Shown here: in pieces, positions 7,583 to 13,323 of the stretch
How positions within the stretch are numbered: position 1 is the stretch's first letter
How the letters are laid out: every line of letters starts with the position of its first letter
Assembly: GCA_003250865.1 (NCBI GenBank)
Contig: QKJH01000015.1
Coordinates: 1 to 13,323, forward strand
From: Alphaproteobacteria bacterium
Lineage (GTDB): Bacteria; Pseudomonadota; Alphaproteobacteria; Micavibrionales; SZUA-601
DNA: 13,323 nucleotides
Direction of reading: 5' to 3'
Translations under genes and position numbers: made by a program
Notes under the pieces: generated by a model
The model's database searches: none
What the model was told of the DNA's origin: nothing
What the model saw: the letters and a program-made list of their open reading frames with translations, nothing else

Positions 7583-8815
7583 TTACGCGGGATAGGCGGC
7601 GCGGGTCAAGCATTCTTGATACGGGACAACATCTTTTGCCGCAGGGCCATAACTGCATAAGCTACAGATAATATCCATTTCCTGTGTCAGCGTATTTAAA
7701 AAGCCGTTTTCATCCGCCTGATGCACTGTATCGTTCAGCACATAAGACAGTGTTTCATCTGCTTGATCCAGACAAGTCACAGCCAGTCTGGGCAGTATTT
7801 CAATATCATCACCTTGAGCCTCACGAATATCATGCCAGACACTTTGTTTTAACAAATCGATATTCAACCAGGCAAAACGCAAGCTCCCCTGATGCAGGTT
7901 TGGAATATTGGTAATATCCGTGACGTTTTTATACGGAATGTTCGGCAGTTCAAAAGGAAGGGGGCCGGCACCGTGACGGGTCAGATAACAGCGCGTGACA
8001 TAAACGGTTTCCAAGGCGGTAATGCCAAGTTTCTTGGCCAGCGGAATAACATTCTTCAACCCTGTGTTCGAGCGGGTGACATGCGGGAACCAGTCATGGT
8101 TTTGGTCAAGTAGCAACCCTTGTGCGCCTTCAAAAACAAAAGTGGTGTTTCTATCCAACCGTTCAACCGGTGTCAGTGTTACGTTATGCAGAAAATGACG
8201 TACGGTGTGCAGGAAATGCTGTACAATGGCCGGCTCGCAAAGGCGCGCTGTCCATTCCGGCGCTATGTCCCGAATGCCCAAGGCATTCAAGCGCGGTTTA
8301 ACCCAGTGTTTTTGAATTGCGGCCAGTTTTTTCAGTAGCGTTTTTTCATTCAGACAGTCCCTTACTGTCAGGCTATGGGGAGAATGGTAATGGCGTTCGA
8401 TGGTCTCGCCAATACCGGTGCCGCAACTGCCATGACGTTGTGCCCCGCGTTGCTGTTCGGCAATCTGGTTAATCATCATGTCATACGGGGTGGTGACTGG
8501 TGCGTCCGGGTCAACGGCGATGCGCGGTGATAATCCTTCCTTGTGTAACAGATTCCATTCCCGTTCGAATAGCAGAGGATTGCACAGGAAATACGATGAC
8601 AAATAGGTTCTTGCTCCCGAAAAGCTGCCGCTACCGATATGGTGGAAAACATGGCGGTGACCGCTGGGCAACTGGACAGTGTGGGCGGCTTGGGCACCAC
8701 CGTTAAAACGGATAACGGTGGCGTTCCCATTGGTTTGACGAGCCAGATAATCGGTGACGAGGCCTTTCCCCTCGTCACCTAAATTGGCACCTATAACAAC
8801 ATAAGCGCGTGTCAT
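7583..8815 (-). CDS. PurA-like adenylosuccinate synthetase, divergent (phage-like type)
   Basis: PurA joins IMP and aspartate, using GTP, to give adenylosuccinate, the precursor of AMP. This 410-residue protein keeps the fold landmarks: GDEGKG (13-18) with catalytic Asp14, FNGGAQAAHTV (37-47) with His45, GSCGTGIGETIER (129-141), FEGAQGLLLDQNH (228-240), SNTG (249-252), LTRHGAGPLPFEL (278-290) and a terminal SYGPAAKD (388-395). Differences from housekeeping PurA are GANLGDEGKG where W is normal, AHT where GHT is normal, HQGSLRF where the TGRPRR-type segment is expected, and a shorter length (about 430 is usual). The Asp is retained, unlike in phage PurZ (GSTGKG), so IMP or an analogue is the likely substrate, not dGMP. 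The start follows the VWA stop by 4 nt, with GGGAG upstream. Confidence 0.8.
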   Translation of the reverse strand: MTRAYVVIGANLGDEGKGLVTDYLARQTNGNATVIRFNGGAQAAHTVQLPSGHRHVFHHIGSGSFSGARTYLSSYFLCNPLLFEREWNLLHKEGLSPRIAVDPDAPVTTPYDMMINQIAEQQRGAQRHGSCGTGIGETIERHYHSPHSLTVRDCLNEKTLLKKLAAIQKHWVKPRLNALGIRDIAPEWTARLCEPAIVQHFLHTVRHFLHNVTLTPVERLDRNTTFVFEGAQGLLLDQNHDWFPHVTRSNTGLKNVIPLAKKLGITALETVYVTRCYLTRHGAGPLPFELPNIPYKNVTDITNIPNLHQGSLRFAWLNIDLLKQSVWHDIREAQGDDIEILPRLAVTCLDQADETLSYVLNDTVHQADENGFLNTLTQEMDIICSLCSYGPAAKDVVPYQECLTRAAYPA

Positions 8816-8819
8816 GGCA

Positions 8820-9770
8820 TTAGCTCCCGTAACCTAAGGTTTTCGGCCTCCAGACACCAACGGTTTTCGAATTGTCGTTGACCGTGGCCGGTGTGGTAAT
8901 GCCTTCGATGGCTTCCTTAATCACCAGCGAGGTATCGCCGTTCCACGAAGCCGCGACATCGTATTTGTTTTTACCGGCCATAACTTCGAGTGTCGAAGTA
9001 ATAATTTCCGGTATCTTGGTATAATCGGAAACCGGTATTACCCGCTGTCCCAACAGATCTTTCCAGCAATTATCGACATATTGCGGTTCATAACGGTAAT
9101 TATGCCCCTGCTTGATGACCAGATGGAATACGTCGTAACGTTCCTCGACCATGCGCAGCAAATCCTTGGTATCAATGTCGGCCTGTACCGTGTCACCAAA
9201 AACCTCTTTAATATGCTCTTTGGTCAGGGTTGGCGGTACGCCTTCATCGCCCATGGTGAACAGGATGCCCTTTTTGCTGCGCTTGTCGAACGAGTCAATC
9301 TGGGTTTTACGGGCGGCAAAATACCACGGCAGGTGGTAACTTTCATTCATGTTGCCGCCACCACCTTCTTCCAGATACAAATCTTTCAACTGTTCGGCAA
9401 TTCGGATGTCGGATTCAAACTGGGTGGCCTGTAGCGGGTGCCGGTCATAATCCGCATCACCAACAGCCATAAACATCAGATGCGGGTTTGGAATGGGTTG
9501 CCGTTCGATGATTTCGGTAGCCAGACGGTTCAGTCCGTCACGTACGAGCGCTTCGGGAATGCTGCCCATCGAGCCGGTAACGTCCAGCGCAATGATAATC
9601 GGTGTAGCATTCGGGTGGTTCTCGGAGTCACACGATTCACGGATTGTAATGTTTTTCGGGTCGAAATCCGGATTCATTTCGTTGGTAAAGATTTCTTCGC
9701 GTGTTTTTCCGCTCGTGTAGCTGGTTGTAAATGTGTCCCAATCTTCGGGTCTGTATGGATCGTATCCCAT
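8820..9770 (-). CDS. VWA-domain protein with MIDAS motif
   Basis: The 316-residue protein has a von Willebrand A fold beginning near residue 57: a hydrophobic strand (PIIIALD) leads into the metal-site motif D63-V-T65-G-S67-M, a D-x-T-x-S form of the MIDAS. Further acidic sites are GDAD (104-107) and FTMGDEG (171-177). The first 50 residues are polar and rich in Asp and Glu, and there is no signal peptide or membrane segment, so it should be cytoplasmic. Such proteins usually bind partners in a metal-dependent way and are common scaffolds in multi-protein systems. Its neighbour, 12 nt upstream, is the J-domain/pseudokinase gene, and the PurA-like gene follows by 4 nt. AAAGGAG precedes ATG 9770. 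Its biochemical role is unknown. Confidence 0.75.
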   Translation of the reverse strand: MGYDPYRPEDWDTFTTSYTSGKTREEIFTNEMNPDFDPKNITIRESCDSENHPNATPIIIALDVTGSMGSIPEALVRDGLNRLATEIIERQPIPNPHLMFMAVGDADYDRHPLQATQFESDIRIAEQLKDLYLEEGGGGNMNESYHLPWYFAARKTQIDSFDKRSKKGILFTMGDEGVPPTLTKEHIKEVFGDTVQADIDTKDLLRMVEERYDVFHLVIKQGHNYRYEPQYVDNCWKDLLGQRVIPVSDYTKIPEIITSTLEVMAGKNKYDVAASWNGDTSLVIKEAIEGITTPATVNDNSKTVGVWRPKTLGYGS

Positions 9771-9782
9771 GATAAATCTCCT

Positions 9783-10871
9783 TTATGCAGGTTGATAGAT
9801 GTGTTGCGGTGTCAGTTTGAATGGGTGGAATCGGCGTTCGCCAAAACTCTCGATGACGATTTTGTCCAACCACAGCCTATAATCTTCATAGGCATCACCG
9901 CTTCCGGGCACACAAAGCCAGTCCACCATCGGTTTAGGGATCTCACTGTCCCTTACGAGCCGTACGCCGGTACGGTCGCCCAACAGCTGACGGGACGTCG
10001 CACGCAACAATGCGTGGTCCGTGGCCTTGTCTGCCAAGCCTTTGTCCAATACATCACGCGGCGCACTGGCCAGCGTTTGATTGGGTAATCCGATTAATTC
10101 TTCCCCTTGCTTGCGGGTATACCACCAGCCGCCGAGCAAACAGACGGAGTGGTGCTGGGGGGAAACAAAAATTGTATTGATGTCGATATTGTTGTGTGCC
10201 AGTCCTGCCCATTGCAGGTACGAGGTTAGATTATGCATCCGGCTGACCATCCAGGCGGTGCTTTTGGCTTCGATTTTACCGCCGCAATGCGCCAGCACAT
10301 CGGCGGCCAATACCATATCATCCGTTTTCTTGATAGTCAGGATATGATGGTCGGCGGTTTCCAGTACGCTATGGATTTCGGGCATGTAGCGGCTGGTTTT
10401 CTCGCGCATCGTATCGTTGGCGTAGCGCAAGGATTTGATTTGTTGGATGCCGTTTTTGAATAAGTCACCGTATTCCTTTTTAACGCGGTAGGTAACCAGC
10501 GAGTTTGAGATATAAAAATCGCCCAGCTCGAAGTCATGTTTTTTCAGATAACGGATTTTATATTTCTTGCCGTTCAGCGTGTTAATCAAAAGCTCGTTTG
10601 GATTGTGCCATGTTCCATTTTCTGTGCGGCGTTTGGCTGTGGTGTATAAATCGCCCACATGTTTAAAAACATCGGCGGCTTCGGGAGCAGGATTTCTGTC
10701 CGAATGCCATTGTTTGGCCAAAGCGCGGTATATGTCCTTTATCAGGTTTTTATCGGGAGCGCCGAAAATTCGTTCGGGTTGGTCTTCGGGAATAGCCAGA
10801 ATTTGTGCAGCCGTCATTTTTTGTGCGGCAAGTTTAAAATCATCCGTTTTGGTTTTTTGTGCTGTTTCCAT
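9783..10871 (-). CDS. J-domain-like protein fused to a pseudokinase-like domain
   Basis: I do not recognise a named family for this 362-residue protein. Residues about 36-82 look like a J-domain: LIKDIYRALAKQWHSDRNP then an FKHVGDLY helix, with HSD (56-58) where HPD is needed to stimulate Hsp70 ATPase. The later part resembles a protein kinase C-lobe with its catalytic residues replaced. GLAHNNIDINTIFV (223-236) sits where HRDxKxxN belongs, and LLGGWWY (245-251) sits where DFG belongs. Kinase activity is therefore unlikely. No membrane segments are seen. ATG 10871 has an in-frame stop 9 nt upstream and only a weak AAGAG ribosome site, so it may depend on translation of the overlapping leader ORF. 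Both domain assignments come from reading motifs, not from alignment. Confidence 0.55.
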   Translation of the reverse strand: METAQKTKTDDFKLAAQKMTAAQILAIPEDQPERIFGAPDKNLIKDIYRALAKQWHSDRNPAPEAADVFKHVGDLYTTAKRRTENGTWHNPNELLINTLNGKKYKIRYLKKHDFELGDFYISNSLVTYRVKKEYGDLFKNGIQQIKSLRYANDTMREKTSRYMPEIHSVLETADHHILTIKKTDDMVLAADVLAHCGGKIEAKSTAWMVSRMHNLTSYLQWAGLAHNNIDINTIFVSPQHHSVCLLGGWWYTRKQGEELIGLPNQTLASAPRDVLDKGLADKATDHALLRATSRQLLGDRTGVRLVRDSEIPKPMVDWLCVPGSGDAYEDYRLWLDKIVIESFGERRFHPFKLTPQHIYQPA

Positions 10872-11037
10872 GGGCTCTTATTTGCGTGTCTTGCAAGTGC
10901 CGTAAGTCCAATGGAATGGGGATATGGCGTTGCCCGACGATAGGAACAGCAAAACAGCCCGCTTGCATGGCAAACGTGCGCTCTTTTATGAAACTGTTGG
11001 CAAATAATAGCCTATCGATGGCTTTTTCTTGTGACAC
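10840..11037 (-). CDS. Possible 65-residue leader ORF overlapping the J-domain gene
   Basis: A GTG at 11037 has AAGGAG at 6-nt spacing within the conserved leader hairpin. It opens a 65-codon frame that ends 32 nt inside the downstream J-domain gene in another frame. The peptide begins MSQEKAIDRLLFANSFIKE and has no domain I know. The overlap and the poor ribosome site of the J-domain gene fit translational coupling. It is not similar to the 41-codon ORF in the other leader, so the start signal, not the peptide, appears conserved. Confidence 0.35.
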   Translation of the reverse strand: MSQEKAIDRLLFANSFIKERTFAMQAGCFAVPIVGQRHIPIPLDLRHLQDTQIRAHGNSTKNQNG

Positions 11038-11082
11038 AACAAACTCCTTGTTGCTTAAAATTCCATGACGGTCTATCCGTCA
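11034..11082 (-). promoter_or_regulatory. Conserved two-hairpin leader element, copy 2 (J-domain operon)
   Basis: Read on the minus strand, hairpin 1 is TGACGG-ATAGA-CCGTCA (11082-11066). A 12-nt linker follows, then hairpin 2 CAACAA-GGAGT-TTGTTG (11053-11037), continuing into GTGTCACA. The 20-nt block is identical to 126-145 on the plus strand, and the next 4 nt differ at one base. The inner 13 nt of hairpin 1 (ACGGATAGACCGT) are also identical, while the next outer pairs are G-C/T-A here against A-T/A-T/G-C in copy 1, still complementary. The element starts about where transcription should begin. Confidence 0.7.
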
Positions 11083-11094
11083 CTTCTGATTGTT

Positions 11095-11123
11095 ACGATA
11101 CGCCGCTGCACAAAAATTGTCAA
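11095..11123 (-). promoter_or_regulatory. Sigma70-like promoter of the J-domain operon
   Basis: On the minus strand a perfect TTGACA (11123-11118) is followed after a 17-nt spacer by TATCGT (11100-11095). Transcription would start near 11088, a few bases before the AUAGA-loop hairpin, matching the geometry of the pncB promoter. The -35 box and part of the spacer lie within an inverted repeat (11109-11148), which could be an operator. Confidence 0.6.
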
Positions 11124-11148
11124 TAATTTTCGCACAATTATTTTTGTG
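11109..11148. repeat. Inverted repeat between slyX and the J-domain operon
   Basis: CACAAAAAT (11109-11117) and ATTTTTGTG (11140-11148) are exact reverse complements. An inner pair, ATAATT (11123-11128) and AATTAT (11136-11141), overlaps the 3' outer arm, so the two pairings are alternatives. The region is AT-rich and overlaps the -35 box of the J-domain promoter. It could be a repressor site or a weak terminator for lepA-slyX transcripts; no clean U-tract follows the stem in that direction. Confidence 0.4.
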
Positions 11149-11162
11149 AAGGGTGAAAAAGC

Positions 11163-11387
11163 CTAATAATGCGGGGGTTTATTGGCGGCGGCAAATTCGG
11201 TGGCCGATTGGCTGCCATCTTCATCTGCTCCGTCTTCCAGTTCGGAAACTTTGTCCTGAAGCGAACCCACCAGTTTTTTCAAACGGTCTATTTCCTGCCA
11301 TTGGCGCGTAACCATCTCGCTCAATTCCTCGATGGATTTATCGTGATAGGCCAGCTGTTCTTCTAGTGCAGTGGTTTTATCGCTCAT
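11163..11387 (-). CDS. slyX: SlyX family protein
   Basis: The 74-residue protein matches the small SlyX family. It has an N-terminal heptad-rich coiled coil (about 5-48, ALEEQLAYHDKSIEELSE onward), an acidic linker, and the family's characteristic C-terminal PPHY. The function of SlyX is not established; the E. coli gene lies next to slyD but there is no functional proof of a link. Here the ATG at 11387 is 2 nt after the lepA stop, with GGAG overlapping the end of lepA, so it is cotranscribed with lepA and probably translationally coupled. Confidence 0.85.
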   Translation of the reverse strand: MSDKTTALEEQLAYHDKSIEELSEMVTRQWQEIDRLKKLVGSLQDKVSELEDGADEDGSQSATEFAAANKPPHY

Positions 11388-11389
11388 GC

Positions 11390-13198
11390 TTATTTCTCCG
11401 AGCTGACTTTCAGCGCTTCGATAAAGGCCGATTGCGGGATGTCGACACTGCCGTACTGGCGCATGCGTTTCTTACCGGCTTTCTGTTTCTCCAGCAATTT
11501 GCGTTTCCGCGTCACGTCACCACCGTAACATTTGGCCACCACGTCCTTGCGGTACGGGGTTAGGGTTTCACGGGCGATGATTTTACCGCCAATAGCCGCC
11601 TGAATGGCAATTTTGATGTTTTGGCGCGGAATAAGGTCCTTCAGACGTGAACAGAGCTGGCGGCCGCGATATTCGGCTTGCGAACGGTGGACAATCATTG
11701 ACAGGGCATCCACAGGGTCGCTGTTGACCAAAATACCCATCTTGACCAAATCGCCTTCCTGATATCCGGCCATTTCGTAATCGAAGCTGGCATAGCCTTG
11801 GGATACCGATTTCAAACGGTCGTAAAAATCAAACACGATTTCATTCAAGGGAAGCTTATAGACCACCAGAGCGCGTGCGCCAGCATAGGTCAGCTGTTCC
11901 TGAATGCCGCGCTTTTCCTGACACAATGCCAGAATGCTGCCAAGATAGGTGTCGGGAACCAGAATGGTGGCTTTAATCCACGGTTCGGAAATCGTATCGA
12001 TTTTAACCACGTCCGGCATGTCGGCAGGATTGTACAAATCAATCTGTTCGCCGTCGGTTTTGACGATTTTATAAACCACGGACGGTGCCGAGGCAATCAA
12101 ATCCATGTCGTATTCGCGGTCAAGGCGTTCCTGAATGATTTCCATGTGCAAAAGGCCAAGGAAACCGCAACGGAAACCGACACCCAGTGCGGCGGATGTT
12201 TCCGGCTCGTAATGGAAGCTGGCATCGTTCAGAGCCAGCTTGCCCAGCGAATCACGCAGTTTTTCCAGTTCCGAACTGTCGGTCGGGAACAGCGAACAGA
12301 ATACCACGGGGATGGACGGCTTAAAACCCGGGAGAGCTGTTTCACAGCGTTTTTTGGCGTGGGTGATGGTGTCCCCGACTTTGGTCAGCTGAATGTCTTT
12401 GATGCCGGCCGTGATAAAGCCGATTTCACCCGGGCCCAGTACGTCCACTTCCAGCCCTTTGGGAGTGAAGACACCGACCCGTTCGGCCTCGGCCTCGTGC
12501 TTGGATTTCATGAAGTAGATTTTGTCGCCTTTTTTCATGGTGCCTTCGATAATGCGCACCAGAATGACCACGCCCAGATATTTGTCATACCAACTGTCAA
12601 CCAGCATGGCTTTAAGCGGGGCTTTGTCGTCTTTCTCCTGTGGAGCCGGCAGGCGGGTGACAATGGCTTCGAGCAGTTCGTCAATACCGACACCGGTTTT
12701 GGCGGATACCGGAATAGCCTCGGAAGCGTCAATGCCGATAACATCCTCGATCTGTTCTTGAATGCGCTCGGGTTCGGATGCGGGCAAATCAATTTTATTT
12801 AAAACGGGAATAATTTCATGGTCTTTATCCATGGCCTGATAAACATTAGCCAGTGTTTGCGCCTCGACCCCTTGGGTAGAATCTACCACCAGAATTGACC
12901 CCTCACACGCGGCCATCGAGCGGGATACTTCATAGGAAAAATCCACGTGGCCGGGGGTGTCCATTAGATTCAGGGTGTATTCGTTGCCGTCTTTGGCGGT
13001 ATAGAGCAGGCGCACGGTCTGTGCTTTAATCGTAATGCCGCGTTCGCGTTCGATTTCCATGGAATCCAGCACCTGTTCCTTCATCTCGCGGTCGGACAGG
13101 CCGCCGCAATGCTGAATCAGGCGGTCGGCCAAGGTCGATTTACCATGGTCGATATGGGCGATAATCGAAAAGTTGCGAATGTGGCTTTGTGTCGTCAT
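11390..13198 (-). CDS. lepA: Elongation factor 4 (LepA), ribosome-associated GTPase
   Basis: LepA is a translational GTPase that binds the ribosome and has been linked to back-translocation and 30S assembly. The 602-residue length matches E. coli LepA (599). GTPase motifs are complete: G1 AHIDHGKST (14-22), G2 within RERGITIK (51-58), G3 DTPGH (80-84), G4 NKID (134-137) and G5 SAK (165-167). The C-terminal region with RQNIKIAIQAAIGGKIIARE and YGGDVTRKRKLLEKQK is specific to LepA. ATG 13198 has AGGGAG about 12 nt upstream, a rather long gap. It is a core gene and marks the flank of the NAD block. Confidence 0.97.
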   Translation of the reverse strand: MTTQSHIRNFSIIAHIDHGKSTLADRLIQHCGGLSDREMKEQVLDSMEIERERGITIKAQTVRLLYTAKDGNEYTLNLMDTPGHVDFSYEVSRSMAACEGSILVVDSTQGVEAQTLANVYQAMDKDHEIIPVLNKIDLPASEPERIQEQIEDVIGIDASEAIPVSAKTGVGIDELLEAIVTRLPAPQEKDDKAPLKAMLVDSWYDKYLGVVILVRIIEGTMKKGDKIYFMKSKHEAEAERVGVFTPKGLEVDVLGPGEIGFITAGIKDIQLTKVGDTITHAKKRCETALPGFKPSIPVVFCSLFPTDSSELEKLRDSLGKLALNDASFHYEPETSAALGVGFRCGFLGLLHMEIIQERLDREYDMDLIASAPSVVYKIVKTDGEQIDLYNPADMPDVVKIDTISEPWIKATILVPDTYLGSILALCQEKRGIQEQLTYAGARALVVYKLPLNEIVFDFYDRLKSVSQGYASFDYEMAGYQEGDLVKMGILVNSDPVDALSMIVHRSQAEYRGRQLCSRLKDLIPRQNIKIAIQAAIGGKIIARETLTPYRKDVVAKCYGGDVTRKRKLLEKQKAGKKRMRQYGSVDIPQSAFIEALKVSSEK

Positions 13199-13229
13199 AA
13201 AAAAGTCTTACTCCCTGTTTGAAAAGGGA

Positions 13230-13303
13230 ATATGCATTTTTTTGACTGGTTTTGCAATGTTTTTACGCAGGAAATACCATAAAAAATCTGGACATTTTGG
13301 CAA
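13230..13303 (-). promoter_or_regulatory. Candidate promoters upstream of lepA
   Basis: Two moderate sigma70 matches are visible on the minus strand. One is TTGCCA (13303-13298) with a 16-nt spacer to TATGGT (13281-13276). The other is TTGCAA (13258-13253) with a 17-nt spacer to CATATT (13235-13230). Neither is strong and I cannot choose between them. The lepA ribosome site lies in a small TCCCT/AGGGA stem (about 13213-13229), which favours the upstream promoter if that stem is real. Confidence 0.3.
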
Positions 13304-13323
13304 AATTTGCTATTTTTATAGAC

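Noticed and set aside
7583..8815. PurZ (dGMP-using enzyme of Z-genome phages)
   Set aside because: PurZ carries Ser in place of the catalytic Asp (GSTGKG); this protein has GDEGKG, so the PurA-type reaction is more likely.
94..11082. Transposon with terminal inverted repeats
   Set aside because: No transposase or integrase lies between the copies, no target duplication is evident, and each copy sits right after a promoter. Kept only as an alternative in the findings.
11798..12802. Long plus-strand open frame (334 codons) opposite lepA
   Set aside because: It is antisense to the clearly real lepA gene; composition is phenylalanine- and glycine-rich as expected from a shadow frame.
1..13323. 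CRISPR arrays, tRNA or rRNA genes, insertion sequences
   Set aside because: No direct repeat arrays, cloverleaf-like segments, rRNA motifs or transposase motifs were seen on either strand.

Overview
The window holds a compact, roughly 11 kb NAD+/ADP-ribose/adenylate gene block next to an ordinary bacterial housekeeping pair. The right flank (minus strand, 13198 to 11163) is lepA (elongation factor 4) followed 2 nt later by slyX. The codons, Shine-Dalgarno sequences and sigma70-like promoters look proteobacterial. The ADP-ribose and NAD genes do not fix the lineage; an alphaproteobacterium is my best guess, held with low confidence.

Left arm (plus strand, 379-6511): five tightly packed genes. 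They are pncB (nicotinate phosphoribosyltransferase), pncA (nicotinamidase), nadE (glutamine-dependent NAD+ synthetase), nadD (nicotinate-mononucleotide adenylyltransferase) and a divergent relative of the animal ADP-ribose pyrophosphatase NUDT9. The first four make a complete Preiss-Handler route from nicotinamide to NAD+. The fifth would act on, or bind, ADP-ribose, a product of NAD+ breakdown.

Right arm (minus strand, 10871 to 6522): four genes converging on the left arm, with only 10 bp between the two 3' ends. They are a J-domain/pseudokinase-like protein, a VWA-domain protein with a MIDAS motif, a divergent PurA-like adenylosuccinate synthetase, and a NadM-Nudix fusion (NMN adenylyltransferase plus an ADP-ribose-hydrolase-type domain). 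The NadM-Nudix fusion and the PurA-like protein resemble proteins known from large phages.

The strongest structural signal is in the 5' leaders. Both arms start from a sigma70-like promoter, followed at the start of the predicted RNA by a hairpin with a conserved AUAGA loop whose outer stem pairs differ in a compensatory way (94-112 and 11066-11082). A 12-13 nt linker follows, then an identical 20-nt block that folds into a hairpin with AAGGAG at its loop and leads into a GTG codon (126-145 and 11034-11053). The two copies are in inverted orientation and bracket the whole block. They indicate shared control, or else the ends of a mobile unit. A further hairpin with a GAAA loop sequesters the pncB ribosome binding site.

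Taken together, the window looks like one two-operon NAD+ rebuilding and ADP-ribose clearing or sensing module, with an accessory J-pseudokinase/VWA pair of unknown role. Both Nudix domains carry changes in the catalytic box, so ADP-ribose sensing rather than hydrolysis is a real alternative. Function in resisting NAD+-depleting immunity or toxins, or in salvaging NAD+ from a host or prey, is inference only.
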